64,000 nt of DNA from Erythrobacter sp. SD-21 (GCF_000181515.1 NZ_ABCG01000004.1:86001-150000), one strand, 5' to 3'; shown: positions 1 to 10,190, counted from the stretch's first letter. Numbers and translations: made by a program. Notes: generated from the sequence alone by a model not told the origin.

Positions 1-257
1 TTTCGCAGCGTCACCCTGTCGGGCGCTTGCAGGGCGCGCGCGTCGAGCGTCACGTCGAGGCGCATGGATTGCGGATCGGCTGGCGACAGCGTCGCGCCGC
101 CCGTGACCTTGGGGAACTCGGCCGTCTTGCTGGCGAGGCCCAGGAAGGCGACCTTGGCCGACACCGACGTCGCGCCCGTGTCGACGACGTAGCGGATCGG
201 TCCCGGTGCCGCGGCCAGCAGCAGGAGGGTGATGGGGAGCAGGGCAATCCGGGGCAT
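1..257 (-). CDS. YceI-like family protein, N-terminal part (runs off left edge)
   Basis: The reverse strand encodes a signal peptide (MPRIALLPITLLLLAAA) followed by IRYVVDTGATSVSAKVAFLG, a K/T stretch and SMRLDVTLDARAL. This matches the start of the YceI lipocalin-like fold, which opens with a Y-x-D strand, a serine-rich strand and later a D-V-x-L-D-A strand. YceI proteins are periplasmic and are thought to bind polyisoprenoid or amphiphilic ligands. About 85 residues are present out of a usual 180-200; the C-terminus lies outside the window. The ATG at 257 is the only sensible start because the hydrophobic signal begins right after it. The family is assigned from a short segment, so the call is moderate. 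Confidence 0.6.
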   Translation of the reverse strand, partial: MPRIALLPITLLLLAAAPGPIRYVVDTGATSVSAKVAFLGLASKTAEFPKVTGGATLSPADPQSMRLDVTLDARALQAPDRVTLR

Positions 258-302
258 CGTCAGTCTCTCCTTTGCCCCTGCTAGAACCCGCCTCCCTTCA
301 GG

Positions 303-1940
303 CTACCCCGCGTTGCCGGGAAGCGCATAGCCCACCGGCGCATCGGGTCCGAGCGGGATACCGAGATAGAACCATACCACGATCAGCACCGTGCCCGAAA
401 TCAGCAGCCAGACCGAATAGGGCAGCATCATCGCGGTCAGGCTGCCGAGCCCGAAATCCTTCTGCCAGCGCTGGGCGAAGACGAGGATCAGCGGGAAATA
501 GACCATCAGCGGGGTGATGATATTGGTCGCGCTGTCGCCCACGCGGTAGGCAGCCGTCGCGCCTTCCGGGCTGATGCCGAGCAGCATGAGCATCGGCACG
601 AGGATCGGTGCGAGGAGCGCCCATTTGGCGCTCGCCGAGCCCACGAACAGGTTCAGCAGCGCGGCGAACAGCACCATCAGGCCGAGCACGAGCGGCAGCG
701 GCAGCCCGGTGCTCTCGATGCCCGCAGCGCCATGGACGGCGGTGATGAGGCCGAGGTTCGACCAGCCGAACATCGCCACGAAATGCGCCGCAGCGAAGGC
801 GAGGACGAGGTAATAGCCCATGTCCTTCATGCTCTCGGCCATCATGTTCACGAGGTCGCGGTGGTCCTTGATCGTGCCTGCCGCGCGGCCATAGGCCCAG
901 CCGGTCAGGAGGAAGAGCAGGAAGAAGGCCGCGACCAGCGACTGGTAGAGCGGCGCAAGCTCGGTGTGGATCGAGCAGTCGGCGATCGCGGAGCCATCTT
1001 CGGCAATACAGGCGGCTTCGTTGACCAGCGGCGTGCCCGGGGCGAAGACCATGATCAGCCAGAGCGCAACGACGCCCAGCGCGGCAAGACCGGCGGCGCG
1101 CAGGCCTTTCGAAGCGGCGGCGTCGTCATGTTCGGTGGGATCGGGGCTGGTGTCGGTAGCATCGACACCGGCGGTCGCGCCGCCCTTCCAGGGGCCTAGG
1201 CGCGGCTCAATCACATTGTCGGTGACGTACCAGATGATCGGCAGGAAGACGAAGGTCATCGCGCTGATGAAGTACCAATTGCCTGCGATATTGGCGGTCC
1301 ATGCGGGGGCGAGGGCGCTGGCACCGACGGCTTCCTCGGTGATGCCGAACAGCAGCGCGTCGAGCTGGCCGGGCGAGATATTGGCCGAGAAACCGCCCGA
1401 AACACCGGCAAAAGCCGCGGCGATCCCGGCCAGAGGATGGCGACCGGCGGCGGCGAACAGGATGCCGGCCAGCGGGATCAGCACGACATAGCCTGCATCC
1501 GCGGCGTGATTGCCCAGCATGGCGACCAGAGCAACGACGGGAGTGAGAAGGGAGGTCGGAGCAGCCTTGACCGCCTTTGACATACCCGCGGCGAAAAAGC
1601 CCGAACGCTCGGCCACGCCTGCGCCCAGCATTACCACCAGCACGTATCCGAGCGGGTGGAAGTGGGTGAAGGTGGCGGGCATTTCGACCCATAGCCGCTG
1701 GATGTTCTCCGGTGAGAGCAGGCTGACCGCCTCGATTACCAGCGCGCCGCCGGTGCTTTCGTCGACGGCGGTCGGGTGGAGAGCAGAAACGCCGGTCAGC
1801 CCGGCGATGACCGAAACCACGACCAGCGCGATGATCAGGTAGAAAAAGATGAAGACCGGATCGGGCAGCTTGTTACCCGTCCGCTCGACCCAGCCGAGAA
1901 TGCCTGTCTGTTTACTGCCTGTCGCTGTCGCGTCTGCCAT
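303..1940 (-). CDS. AbgT family transporter (p-aminobenzoyl-glutamate type)
   Basis: A 545-residue polytopic inner-membrane protein with about a dozen hydrophobic segments. The N-terminal pattern [20 protein letters not shown], the segment [24 protein letters not shown] and the C-terminal [14 protein letters not shown] are typical of AbgT carriers, which import p-aminobenzoyl-glutamate or export antifolate drugs by proton or sodium coupling. The length fits the family (about 500-550). I take the ATG at 1940 (MADATATG) rather than the in-frame Met at 1982, because the 14 extra residues are polar and lie before the conserved start. It lies 96 bp from the divergent thymidine kinase gene. Substrate cannot be read from sequence. 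Confidence 0.9.
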   Translation of the reverse strand: MADATATGSKQTGILGWVERTGNKLPDPVFIFFYLIIALVVVSVIAGLTGVSALHPTAVDESTGGALVIEAVSLLSPENIQRLWVEMPATFTHFHPLGYVLVVMLGAGVAERSGFFAAGMSKAVKAAPTSLLTPVVALVAMLGNHAADAGYVVLIPLAGILFAAAGRHPLAGIAAAFAGVSGGFSANISPGQLDALLFGITEEAVGASALAPAWTANIAGNWYFISAMTFVFLPIIWYVTDNVIEPRLGPWKGGATAGVDATDTSPDPTEHDDAAASKGLRAAGLAALGVVALWLIMVFAPGTPLVNEAACIAEDGSAIADCSIHTELAPLYQSLVAAFFLLFLLTGWAYGRAAGTIKDHRDLVNMMAESMKDMGYYLVLAFAAAHFVAMFGWSNLGLITAVHGAAGIESTGLPLPLVLGLMVLFAALLNLFVGSASAKWALLAPILVPMLMLLGISPEGATAAYRVGDSATNIITPLMVYFPLILVFAQRWQKDFGLGSLTAMMLPYSVWLLISGTVLIVVWFYLGIPLGPDAPVGYALPGNAG

Positions 1941-2036
1941 CGTCCGTCCCTGATTGTATTTGTGCCGGGGCGTCATCCCCAATCCTGTCTGTCGCCCTGC
2001 TTAACAGCCCTGCGCGCGCAGGCTAGGCCTTCCGGC

Positions 2037-2615
2037 ATGGCCAAGCTCTATTTCTATTATGCCAGCATGAATGCGGGCAAGAGTTCCACGCTGCTCCAGA
2101 CCGCGTTCAACTATGGCGAGCGAGGCATGAAAGTCTCGCTGTGGACCGCCGCCCTCGACGACAGGCCCGGTTTTGGCGCGATTTCCAGCCGCATAGGGCT
2201 GGCCAGCGACGCGCATCGCTACGAGGCGGATACCGATATCGAGGCGCGCGTGCTGGACGAGCACAAGGACACGCCGCTCGCCTGCGTGCTGGTGGACGAG
2301 GCGCAGTTCCTCACCCGCGACCAGGTCTGGCAACTGGCCCGATTAGCGGACGAGGCGGGCATTCCGGTGCTGTGCTATGGCCTGCGCACCGATTTCCAGG
2401 GCGAGCTCTTCCCCGGCTCGGCGGCGCTGCTGGGCATTGCCGATGCGCTGGTGGAAATGAAGGCGGTCTGCGACTGCGGCCGCAAGGCGACAATGAACCT
2501 GCGTGTCGACGCCAATGGCAAGGCGGTGAGCGAAGGCGCACAAACCGAAATCGGCGGCAACGATCGTTACGTCGCCATGTGCCGCAAGCATTTCAGCGAG
2601 GCTTTGGAGGGCTAA
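2037..2615 (+). CDS. tdk: thymidine kinase
   Basis: A 192-residue type II thymidine kinase of the salvage pathway (thymidine + ATP to dTMP). The P-loop NAGKSS lies at residues 12-17, the Walker B-like VDEAQFL is near residue 86, and the lasso and zinc region carries CDCGRKA followed near the end by MCRKH, giving the three Cys and one His expected for the structural zinc. Length is normal for the family. The ATG at 2037 gives [17 protein letters not shown], the usual N-terminus; the reading frame extends upstream but that part is not conserved. The site-2-type protease gene follows 40 bp downstream on the same strand. Confidence 0.96.
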   Translation: MAKLYFYYASMNAGKSSTLLQTAFNYGERGMKVSLWTAALDDRPGFGAISSRIGLASDAHRYEADTDIEARVLDEHKDTPLACVLVDEAQFLTRDQVWQLARLADEAGIPVLCYGLRTDFQGELFPGSAALLGIADALVEMKAVCDCGRKATMNLRVDANGKAVSEGAQTEIGGNDRYVAMCRKHFSEALEG

Positions 2616-2655
2616 GGGGGTGCGCATGCGCTCCGGCTTTCCTACATGACGCGGC

Positions 2656-3345
2656 ATGACTGACACGCTTACTCTCGCGGCGATCCTTATCCCGTGCCTA
2701 ATCATCGCCATCGTCTTCCACGAGGTCGCGCATGGCTGGGTGGCGCTGGCGCTGGGCGATACGACGGCCCGGGACATGGGGCGCCTGACGCTCAACCCGA
2801 TCAAGCATGTCGATCCCGTGGGAACGCTGCTGGTGCCGGGAGCGCTGGCGCTGATGGGCGGCCCGATATTCGGCTGGGCCAAGCCGGTGCCGGTCAACGC
2901 GCGCCGGCTCGACAATCCGCGCTACGGCATGATGGCCGTCGCGGCGGCCGGTCCCGGGACGAACATCCTGCTCGCCTTGATGGGATCTGTGGTTTTCGGC
3001 GTGATCGCAGGGTTTGCCAGTAACTGGGGCGTGGGCGTGCCCGAATGGTTGATGACGGCGTTCGGCGCCTTCATCCTCATCAATGTTTTCCTCGCGCTTT
3101 TCAACATGTTGCCGATCCCGCCCTTCGATGGATCGCACATAGTCGGCGGCCTGATGCCGCGACGCTGGGCGCATCACTGGCAGAAATTGCAGGCCATGGG
3201 GATGCTGCTGCTTATGGTGCTGATCGCGGCCACCTGGGCCTTTCCGGACGCGCGCTGGATCGAGAGCACGATCCTCCCACCGGTCGAGTGGATGACCGGC
3301 CTGTTTTATTCGGTCGCTGACAGCATCGTTCGGGTAATCGGGTGA
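2656..3345 (+). CDS. M50 family (site-2 protease-like) membrane metallopeptidase
   Basis: A 229-residue membrane protein with several hydrophobic segments. The zinc-binding HEVAH is at residues 22-26 inside the first membrane helix, and the second motif NMLPIPPFDGSHI supplies the aspartate third ligand, as in the short M50B/group III site-2 proteases. These enzymes cut substrates within the membrane. There is no PDZ domain, as expected for this short subgroup. The substrate is unknown. Its stop codon overlaps the GTG start of truB (GTGA), so the two are probably cotranscribed and translationally coupled. Confidence 0.9.
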   Translation: MTDTLTLAAILIPCLIIAIVFHEVAHGWVALALGDTTARDMGRLTLNPIKHVDPVGTLLVPGALALMGGPIFGWAKPVPVNARRLDNPRYGMMAVAAAGPGTNILLALMGSVVFGVIAGFASNWGVGVPEWLMTAFGAFILINVFLALFNMLPIPPFDGSHIVGGLMPRRWAHHWQKLQAMGMLLLMVLIAATWAFPDARWIESTILPPVEWMTGLFYSVADSIVRVIG

Positions 3346-4262
3346 CCGAGCGGACCAAACCCGCCCCGCACGGCTGGCTCGTGCTCGACAAGCCGCGCGG
3401 GCTCGGTTCGACGCAGGCGGTCGGACTGGTGAAGCGCGTGCTGCGGCAGGGCGGCTACGAGAAGACCAAGGTCGGCCATGGCGGCACGCTCGATCCGCTG
3501 GCGGAAGGGGTGCTCCCCATCGCATTGGGCGAAGCGACCAAGCTGGCCGGGCGAATGCTCGATGCGAGCAAGATCTACGATTTCACGATCCTCTTCGGGC
3601 AGCAGACCGACACGCTCGATACCGAGGGCGAGGTGGTCGAAACGTCCGACCGCATTCCGGCGCGAGCGGACATCGAAGCGGTACTTCCGCAGTTCACCGG
3701 TCCGATCGAGCAGGCGCCGCCGGCTTTTTCGGCGATCAAGATCGACGGCAAGCGCGCCTATGACCTCGCCCGTGCGGGACAGGACGTCGAGATGAAACTG
3801 CGCGGTGTGACTATCCATGCGCTGGATGTCGTTGGGGATGCCGAGGGAGAGGTCACCCTCCGTGCGCATGTCTCCAAGGGCACATACATCCGCTCGCTTG
3901 CACGGGACGTCGCACACGCGCTTGGAAGCTGCGGCCACATTACCTATCTCAGGCGCATCAAGGCTGGCCCGTTCCTCCAGACCGAAGCGATTTCGCTGGA
4001 CTCGGCAGAGGAAATCGCTAAGGGCGCGCCAATCGAAAACCTTCTCCTGCCGCTAGAGGCCGGACTGGACGACATCCCGGTCCTCACCCTCGAACCCGAC
4101 AGCGCGCAGGCGGTCCGCCAGGGCCGGGTATTGTCGGACCTGCCCCATAGCGACGGGCTTCACCTTGCAAAACTGGGAAATACCCCGGTGGCATTGATGG
4201 AACTCGAAGCTGGCTCGGCCAAGGTCGTGCGGGGTTTCAACCTACCGGATGTCGCGGAGTAG
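3342..4262 (+). CDS. truB: tRNA pseudouridine(55) synthase
   Basis: A 306-residue TruB enzyme that makes pseudouridine 55 in the T loop of tRNAs. GHGGTLDPLAEGVLP contains the catalytic aspartate, KIYDFTILFGQQTDTLD and the Y-D-L-A-R box follow, and YIRSLARDVAHALG is the family's RNA-binding motif; the last 70 or so residues form a PUA-like tail. Translation starts at a GTG that overlaps the stop of the upstream protease gene by four bases. rpsO begins 5 bp after the stop. The truB-rpsO-pnp order is conserved across many proteobacteria. Confidence 0.97.
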   Translation: MTERTKPAPHGWLVLDKPRGLGSTQAVGLVKRVLRQGGYEKTKVGHGGTLDPLAEGVLPIALGEATKLAGRMLDASKIYDFTILFGQQTDTLDTEGEVVETSDRIPARADIEAVLPQFTGPIEQAPPAFSAIKIDGKRAYDLARAGQDVEMKLRGVTIHALDVVGDAEGEVTLRAHVSKGTYIRSLARDVAHALGSCGHITYLRRIKAGPFLQTEAISLDSAEEIAKGAPIENLLLPLEAGLDDIPVLTLEPDSAQAVRQGRVLSDLPHSDGLHLAKLGNTPVALMELEAGSAKVVRGFNLPDVAE

Positions 4263-4267
4263 AATGA

Positions 4268-4537
4268 ATGTCGGTTACCACCGAGCGTAAAGCTGAAATC
4301 ATGAAGGATCACGGGCAGGGCAAGGGCGACACCGGTTCGCCGGAAGTCCAGGTCGCGATCCTGACCGAGCGTATTCGCAACCTCACCGATCATTTCAAGG
4401 CCAACCACAAGGACAACCACTCGCGTCGTGGTCTCCTCATGATGGTCAACAAGCGTCGTAACCTGCTCGCCTATCTCAAGAAGACAGATGTCGAGCGATA
4501 CAACGCCCTGATCGCGAAGCTGGGTCTTCGTAAGTAA
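4268..4537 (+). CDS. rpsO: 30S ribosomal protein S15
   Basis: An 89-residue S15, exactly the usual length. [35 protein letters not shown] and the ending LIAKLGLRK are diagnostic. S15 binds 16S rRNA early in assembly of the platform of the small subunit. The gene lies 5 bp after truB and is followed by a hairpin before pnp, so it is probably transcribed from upstream promoters and partly separated from pnp by that hairpin. Confidence 0.99.
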   Translation: MSVTTERKAEIMKDHGQGKGDTGSPEVQVAILTERIRNLTDHFKANHKDNHSRRGLLMMVNKRRNLLAYLKKTDVERYNALIAKLGLRK

Positions 4538-4550
4538 GAGTTTCTCGGAG

Positions 4551-4575
4551 GGGCGGCCAAAAGGTCGCCCTTCTT
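4551..4575 (+). terminator. hairpin terminator or attenuator between rpsO and pnp
   Basis: GGGCGGCC and GGTCGCCC form an 8-bp stem (one G-U pair) around an AAAA loop, followed by TTCTT. It lies 14 bp after rpsO. The short, interrupted U tract suggests partial termination, which would let some transcripts continue into pnp. Confidence 0.7.
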
Positions 4576-4671
4576 GCTATTTGGCACCTCGCGCAATCCG
4601 GTGCGGGAGTATCAAGGGGGCAGATGGAATGCCCCGAACCGGACCGGGACGGTACACCCGGCACTGTAGGC

Positions 4672-4697
4672 CCCGCACCGCAATGAGGCCGTGCGGG
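4672..4697 (+). promoter_or_regulatory. stem-loop in the pnp leader
   Basis: CCCGCAC (4672-4678) pairs with GTGCGGG (4691-4697), leaving a 12-nt loop, and ends a few bases before the pnp ribosome-binding site (AAGGA, about 4703). In enterobacteria pnp is autoregulated through an RNase III-cleaved stem-loop in the same place. The position suggests a comparable role, but this is inference. Confidence 0.4.
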
Positions 4698-4713
4698 TCA
4701 TCAAGGAAAATAC

Positions 4714-7005
4714 ATGTTCGACAAGAAAACCGTATCGATTGAATGGGGCGGAAAAACCCTCACTCTCGAAACCGGTCAGATCGCCCGTCAGGCAGACGGC
4801 GCCGTGCTGGCCACCTATGGCGAAACCGTGGTGCTGTGCGCCGTGACCGCCGCCAAGAGCGTCAAGGAAGGCCAGGACTTCTTCCCGCTGACCGTTCACT
4901 ACCAGGAAAAATTCTCCGCCGCGGGCCGTATCCCGGGTGGCTTCTTCAAGCGCGAAGGCCGCGCCACCGAGAAGGAAACGCTGACTTCGCGCCTGATCGA
5001 CCGCCCCGTGCGTCCGCTCTTCCCCGAAGGCTTCTACAACGAAATCAACGTCATCTGCCAGGTTCTCTCGTTCGACGGTGAGACCGAACCCGATATCGTC
5101 GCGATGATCGCCGCCTCGGCCGCGCTGACTATCTCGGGCGTGCCCTTCATGGGCCCGATCGGCGCGGCTCGCGTCGGTTTCCGCAATGGCGAATACGAAC
5201 TCAACCCGAGCCTTGCCAACGCGCTCGACGAAGAAGGTCGCCTCGACCTCGTAGTCGCCGCCACGCAGGACGCGGTGATGATGGTCGAATCCGAAGCGAA
5301 GGAACTGACCGAAGAGGAAATGCTCGGCGCTGTCGCCTTCGCCCATGACGAGGCCCGCAAGGTTGTCGGCGCGATCGTCGACCTCGCAGAACAGGCTGCC
5401 AAGGATCCGTGGGAAATCGAACGTGCCGATGATTTGTCGGGCATGAAGGACGAAATTCGCGGCCTGATCGGCGACGATATTGCTGCCGCCTACAAGATCA
5501 CGGACAAGTCGGAACGGCGCGATCGTATCGACGCTGCGCGCGACAAGGTGAAAGCCAAGTACGAAGACGAGGATGGCCAGACCCAGTCTGCCGCCAACAA
5601 GATCATCAAGAAGCTTGAATCGGAAATCGTTCGCGGCTCGATCCTCAAGGATGGCACCCGCATCGACGGCCGCAAGCTCGACCAGGTTCGCCCGATCGAG
5701 GCAATGGTCGGCCTGCTTCCGCGTACGCATGGTTCGGCGCTGTTCACCCGCGGTGAAACCCAGGCGATCTGCACCACCACGCTCGGCACCAAGGATGCAG
5801 AGCAGATGATCGACGGCCTCGAAGGTCTGTCGTACAATAACTTCATGCTGCACTATAACTTCCCGCCGTATTCGGTCGGCGAAGTTGGTCGTTTCGGCTT
5901 CACCAGCCGTCGCGAAACCGGCCACGGCAAGCTTGCATGGCGTGCGCTGCACCCCGTTCTGCCCGACCACGAAGACTTCCCCTACACCATCCGCATCCTG
6001 TCGGACATCACCGAGTCCAACGGCTCGAGCTCGATGGCGACCGTTTGCGGTGGCTGTCTGTCGATGATGGACGCTGGCGTTCCGATCGAACGTCCGGTTT
6101 CTGGCATCGCCATGGGCCTGATCCTCGAAGGCGAGGACTTCGCAGTCCTGTCGGACATCCTGGGTGACGAAGATCACCTCGGCGACATGGACTTCAAGGT
6201 TGCGGGTTCGGAAGCCGGTATCACCACCATGCAGATGGACATCAAGGTTGCCGGCATCACGCAGGAAATCATGGCCAAGGCGCTGGAACAGGCGAAAGCC
6301 GGCCGCCAGCACATCCTCGGCGAGATGGCCAAGGCTCTGGGTTCGGCTCGTACGGGCGTTTCCAAGCACGCACCGCGCATCGAGACCATGCAGATCGACA
6401 AGTCGAAGATCCGCGATGTCATCGGTACGGGCGGCAAGGTAATCCGCGAGATCGTCGCCGAAACCGGCGCCAAGGTCGACATCGACGACGAGGGCGTCAT
6501 CAAGATCAGCTCCTCGAACGCCGACGAGATCGAAGCGGCCCGCAAGTGGATCGAAGGCATCGTCGAAGAGGCGGAAGTCGGCAAGGTCTACAACGGCAAG
6601 GTCGTCAACATCGTCGACTTCGGTGCCTTCGTGAACTTCATGGGCGGCAAGGACGGCCTCGTCCACGTCAGCGAAATGAAGAACGAGCGTGTCGAGAAGC
6701 CGACCGACGTCGTTTCGGAAGGCCAGGAAGTTAAGGTTAAGGTCCTCGAGATTGACCAGCGCGGCAAGGTCCGCCTGTCGATGCGCGTGGTTGACCAGGA
6801 AACCGGCGAAGAACTGGAAGACACCCGTCCGCCGCGCGAACCGCGCGGTGACCGTGGCCCGCGTGGCGGCGGTGATCGTGGCGGCCGTGGCGGCGATCGT
6901 CGCGGCGGTGGTCGTGGTCCGCGTGGTGGCGGTCGTGACCGTGACGGCGGCGGAAACCGGGACGGGGGCGGTGAAGCCCATGTGCCGGACTTCCTGAAGG
7001 ACTAA
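4714..7005 (+). CDS. pnp: polyribonucleotide nucleotidyltransferase (PNPase)
   Basis: A 763-residue PNPase, the phosphorolytic 3'-5' exoribonuclease of mRNA decay. Two RNase PH-like domains carry [20 protein letters not shown] (about residue 52) and [15 protein letters not shown] with the downstream [21 protein letters not shown] domain (about 555-615, with [15 protein letters not shown]) and an S1 domain (about 620-690, [13 protein letters not shown]) follow. The protein is longer than the E. coli enzyme (711) because of a C-terminal tail of about 55 residues made of Arg/Gly repeats ending in PDFLKD. The ATG at 4714 has an AAGGA-type ribosome-binding site. Confidence 0.98.
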   Translation: MFDKKTVSIEWGGKTLTLETGQIARQADGAVLATYGETVVLCAVTAAKSVKEGQDFFPLTVHYQEKFSAAGRIPGGFFKREGRATEKETLTSRLIDRPVRPLFPEGFYNEINVICQVLSFDGETEPDIVAMIAASAALTISGVPFMGPIGAARVGFRNGEYELNPSLANALDEEGRLDLVVAATQDAVMMVESEAKELTEEEMLGAVAFAHDEARKVVGAIVDLAEQAAKDPWEIERADDLSGMKDEIRGLIGDDIAAAYKITDKSERRDRIDAARDKVKAKYEDEDGQTQSAANKIIKKLESEIVRGSILKDGTRIDGRKLDQVRPIEAMVGLLPRTHGSALFTRGETQAICTTTLGTKDAEQMIDGLEGLSYNNFMLHYNFPPYSVGEVGRFGFTSRRETGHGKLAWRALHPVLPDHEDFPYTIRILSDITESNGSSSMATVCGGCLSMMDAGVPIERPVSGIAMGLILEGEDFAVLSDILGDEDHLGDMDFKVAGSEAGITTMQMDIKVAGITQEIMAKALEQAKAGRQHILGEMAKALGSARTGVSKHAPRIETMQIDKSKIRDVIGTGGKVIREIVAETGAKVDIDDEGVIKISSSNADEIEAARKWIEGIVEEAEVGKVYNGKVVNIVDFGAFVNFMGGKDGLVHVSEMKNERVEKPTDVVSEGQEVKVKVLEIDQRGKVRLSMRVVDQETGEELEDTRPPREPRGDRGPRGGGDRGGRGGDRRGGGRGPRGGGRDRDGGGNRDGGGEAHVPDFLKD

Positions 7006-7030
7006 GTCTTTCGGACCCAAGATATGGAGA

Positions 7031-7061
7031 GGGGTTGCGGGTTCGCCTGCGGCCCCTTTTT
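7031..7061 (+). terminator. intrinsic terminator after pnp
   Basis: GGGGTTGCGGG, a TTCG loop, and CCTGCGGCCCC form an 11-bp GC-rich stem with some G-U pairs, followed at once by TTTTT. It lies 25 bp after the pnp stop and closes the truB-rpsO-pnp unit. Confidence 0.9.
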
Positions 7062-7181
7062 CGTGCGCTGTCATAATGTGGTAGGATTGCGCCCGCCGAC
7101 AGACCCGCCGAGGCAGCGAGTCGCGGCCACAAGAAACCCGGATCGCACGGGGTCGCTCGTCCTTGGAGAGAGGAAAGCGAA

Positions 7182-8243
7182 ATGATCCAGCAGATCGACA
7201 CGAGGAAAGTGGAAGAGCTCGCCGGCAAGGTGATCGGCGACGTGGCCGGCGCGCTGAGCCTGTTCATGGCCTATATCGGCGACCAGGCCGGGCTGTTCGA
7301 TGCCCTCGACGGCGAGGGACGGCTGAGCGTCGCCCAGCTTGCGCAGAAGACCGGCCTCAACGAGAAATACCTCCACGAATGGCTCGGCTCCGTCAGCGCG
7401 GCGGGCTATCTCAATTTCCACCCCGAGGACGAAACCTTTTCGATTTCCCCCGAGCAGGCGCTGGTCTTCGCGCGCGAAGGTCAGCCGGCCTGCATGCAGG
7501 GCTTCATCCAGGCCGTGGTGTCGCAATACGAAAGCCACGAAAAGTCGGTGGAGACCTTCAGGAGCGGCAAGGGCCGTCCGTGGAGCGACCAGAGCGAATG
7601 CTGCTTCTGCGGCACCGATCGCTTCTTTCGCCCCGGCTATGCGGCCAACCTCACCAGCGATTGGATCCCGTCGCTCGGCGGCGTGGAAGAGAAGCTGAAA
7701 GCGGGCGCCAAGATCGCCGATATCGGCTGCGGACACGGGTCCTCGTCGATCCTGATGGCGCAAGCCTATCCCAACAGCGAGGTCATCGGGTTCGACTTCC
7801 ACGAACCGTCGATCGAGGAGGCGCGCCGGAAGGCAAAAGCCGCCGGGGTCGGGAACGTCCATTTCGAAGTCGCTTCCGCGCAGGACTATCCGGGCAAGGC
7901 TTATGATTTCGCCTGCATTTTCGATGCGCTGCACGACATGGGCGATCCCGTGGGCGCCGCGCGGCACATTCGCGAAACGCTAAAGGAGGACGGCACATTC
8001 ATGCTCGTCGAACCCATGGCGGGCGACAGCATGGCGGACAACATGCACCCCCTTGGCCAGATCTTCTACGCGTTCTCGACCACCGTCTGCACGCCGGCGA
8101 GCCTCGCGCAGGACGTCGGCCTCGGCATCGGCGCGCAGGCAGGGCAGAAACGCCTGACCGAAGTACTGGAGGAGGCCGGCTTCGGCTCGGTACGACGCGC
8201 TTCGGAGACGCCCACCAACATGGTGCTCGAAGTCACCGCCTGA
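7182..8243 (+). CDS. class I SAM-dependent methyltransferase with N-terminal winged helix
   Basis: A 353-residue protein. Residues 15-100 resemble the winged-helix N-terminus of the Rv2258c-type family (LFDALDGEGRLSVAQLAQ, LNEKYLHEWLGSV), and the C-terminal part is a Rossmann methyltransferase with motif I IADIGCGHGSS near residue 183, an acidic EVIGFDFHE after motif I, and FDALHDMGDP. It probably methylates a small molecule; the acceptor is not evident. The start at 7182 follows GAGAGAGGAAAGCGAA, a good ribosome-binding region. It appears to be a single-gene unit between the pnp terminator and the next gene 77 bp away. Confidence 0.82.
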   Translation: MIQQIDTRKVEELAGKVIGDVAGALSLFMAYIGDQAGLFDALDGEGRLSVAQLAQKTGLNEKYLHEWLGSVSAAGYLNFHPEDETFSISPEQALVFAREGQPACMQGFIQAVVSQYESHEKSVETFRSGKGRPWSDQSECCFCGTDRFFRPGYAANLTSDWIPSLGGVEEKLKAGAKIADIGCGHGSSSILMAQAYPNSEVIGFDFHEPSIEEARRKAKAAGVGNVHFEVASAQDYPGKAYDFACIFDALHDMGDPVGAARHIRETLKEDGTFMLVEPMAGDSMADNMHPLGQIFYAFSTTVCTPASLAQDVGLGIGAQAGQKRLTEVLEEAGFGSVRRASETPTNMVLEVTA

Positions 8244-8320
8244 CCGCGGGCAAGCCATGGCGCATGGGGGCCGGGCGCGCTAAGGGGTCCACCCCGCTCA
8301 TCGCCTGAAGAAAGCCTGCC

Positions 8321-9001
8321 ATGCTCCCGCGCGAAGAAATAGCCACTGCCGAGATCCCCGGAGGCGACACGCTCACGCTGGTCAGCCACGGGCGCGATTT
8401 CATCATCATGCTCGGCCGCAACGAGCTGATGGGCACACGCATGCAGTTCAGCGAGGAACAGCTGGCCGAGCTGACGCTGGCCGAATTGCGCACCTCGGCC
8501 CCGCGCGTGCTGATCGGCGGCTATGGCATGGGCTTCACCTATCGCAAGGCGCTGGAGAAGGGCGGGGCCAAGGCCGATATCGTCGTGGCCGAGATCGTCC
8601 CGGAAATCCTCGAATGGGCCGAGGGACCGCTGGCGCATCTCACGGGAGATACGTTTGAAGATCCTCGGGGCGATGTCGTCCTCTGCAATGTCGCCGCGCT
8701 GATCGACGATGCCAACGACGGGACCTGCGCCAAGTGGGACGCGATCCTGCTCGATGTCGACAATGGCCCTGACGGAATCGTGCGCGACGGAAACGAGCGG
8801 CTCTATTCCAAGACCGGCCTCGGCAAGGCGCGCGATGCGCTCAGGCCCGGCGGAGTCCTCGCCGTGTGGTCGGCCGCGTCCGACCATCGCTTCCGTATGC
8901 GGCTGAAGGATGCGGGCTTCGACGTGGAGGAGCGCACGGTGCGAGCCCGCCCGAACAACAAGGGACCGCGTCACACGATCTGGTTCGCGCGCAAACGCTA
9001 G
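8321..9001 (+). CDS. spermidine synthase-like SAM-binding protein
   Basis: A 226-residue protein. VLIGGYGMGFTYRKAL is the nucleotide-binding loop, followed by ADIVVAEIVPEILEW (adenosyl ribose contact), WDAILLDVDNGPDGI and LRPGGVLAVWSA. This layout is that of the spermine/spermidine synthase superfamily. However the canonical GGGDGG loop and the N-terminal beta domain of true aminopropyltransferases are absent, so the substrate may not be a polyamine. It runs in the same direction as the methyltransferase gene 77 bp upstream and converges with the GGDEF gene. Confidence 0.7.
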   Translation: MLPREEIATAEIPGGDTLTLVSHGRDFIIMLGRNELMGTRMQFSEEQLAELTLAELRTSAPRVLIGGYGMGFTYRKALEKGGAKADIVVAEIVPEILEWAEGPLAHLTGDTFEDPRGDVVLCNVAALIDDANDGTCAKWDAILLDVDNGPDGIVRDGNERLYSKTGLGKARDALRPGGVLAVWSAASDHRFRMRLKDAGFDVEERTVRARPNNKGPRHTIWFARKR

Positions 9002-9008
9002 TGAGCGG

Positions 9009-10190
9009 TCAAGCGACCCCGCCGACAGACGATGCCGGGCGGAACTCGCTGAGCGCAAGGCTGCGATTGCGACCCGATTCCTTCGCCGCATAAAGCGCCT
9101 TGTCGGCGCGCTTCATCGCCGAGCCCAATGTATCGCTTTCTTCGATAGCCGACAGCCCGGCGCTTGCCGTGATCGGATAAGGGATTTCCGGGATATTGGC
9201 GTGGACTACCTGCGTAATGCGTCGGCGCGCAGCCTCGGCATCCTCCTGCCAATCCTCGCCATAGAGAAGAAGTACGAACTCTTCGCCGCCGAGACGAGCC
9301 ACGAACAAGCTACCCGAATCCAGTCCCTGCGCGATAGCAATCAGAACCTTGTCGCCAACATCGTGGCCGAACTGGTCGTTGATCCGCTTGAAGTGATCGC
9401 AATCGATCAGCGCCAGCCCCTTGGGTCGCATCCGCCCCTTGGCGTTGAAATGCTGTTCCAGCCCGCGGCGGTTGGCGATGTTGGTTAGCGGATCGAGAGC
9501 GGTGGCAAGCTTTGCCTCGCGCATGTCGGCAAGTGCCCGATCACGCTCGCTCTTGAACCTCATGAAACCATCCACCACGCCGGTGGCGGTGATGATGAAC
9601 TCCACCATGAGAGCCGCGCCCATCGCTTCGAGGTAGAACGGCATCATTCCGCCGACCGTAAGCTCGTGAAAGAGAGCGGCGATAGCGATCAACAGGGCTG
9701 GAGCCCACGCGAAGGCTTGGAAAGTGGCGGCACGGCTACCTTGCCGGATCGCGCCGGCAAGTCCGTATATGAGAATGCCGATGAGACCCAACACGAGGAT
9801 ATCGTGCAGCCAGTCGAGCTTGCCGGCAAAGATCACCGAAGGCAGCAGCGCTATCGGGAGCAGGCTGTAAGGCTGCATCCGGCGCAGCAGCTTGCGTTCC
9901 CGGCGGGCGATGATCCGTGTCTCGAGGTAGGAGGCGAGCATGAGGCCGGTAAAGGCAAGGCCGAGGTCGGTCGCAAGCGCGCCGGCGAGTAGGCGCTGCT
10001 CCGCGCTAATAAAGGCTGGCGACGGCATCATAGGGGAAAGGCCCCACACCATCACCACGGTGGCGCTCACACGGGCTACGATCCAGATCAGGAACTCGCG
10101 CCGCATAACAGGGAGCAGCGCCAAGGCGGTGCCCCCGAAAACCAATGCGCTTGCGAGAAATGCGCCGATAGCGGCGCTCGCCCAATCCAC
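9009..10190 (-). CDS. membrane-bound GGDEF diguanylate cyclase
   Basis: A 393-residue protein with about six hydrophobic segments in residues 1-200, then a GGDEF domain (about 230-380). DPLTNIANRRGLEQHF opens the domain, DHFKRINDQFGHDVGDKVL contains the GTP and metal contacts, and the active-site loop is GGEEF in VARLGGEEFVLLL. These residues support synthesis of cyclic di-GMP from two GTP. I see no clear RxxD inhibitory site before the GGEEF loop. It converges with the preceding gene (7-bp gap). The membrane part resembles a sensor of unknown ligand. Confidence 0.9.
   Translation of the reverse strand: MDWASAAIGAFLASALVFGGTALALLPVMRREFLIWIVARVSATVVMVWGLSPMMPSPAFISAEQRLLAGALATDLGLAFTGLMLASYLETRIIARRERKLLRRMQPYSLLPIALLPSVIFAGKLDWLHDILVLGLIGILIYGLAGAIRQGSRAATFQAFAWAPALLIAIAALFHELTVGGMMPFYLEAMGAALMVEFIITATGVVDGFMRFKSERDRALADMREAKLATALDPLTNIANRRGLEQHFNAKGRMRPKGLALIDCDHFKRINDQFGHDVGDKVLIAIAQGLDSGSLFVARLGGEEFVLLLYGEDWQEDAEAARRRITQVVHANIPEIPYPITASAGLSAIEESDTLGSAMKRADKALYAAKESGRNRSLALSEFRPASSVGGVA

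Noticed and set aside
4612..7074. An 820-codon minus-strand frame opposite pnp
   Set aside because: It mirrors pnp codons exactly, has no recognised domain and is explained by the high GC third positions of pnp.
8321..9001. A true spermidine synthase
   Set aside because: The GGGDGG loop and N-terminal domain of polyamine aminopropyltransferases are missing; only the superfamily is supported.
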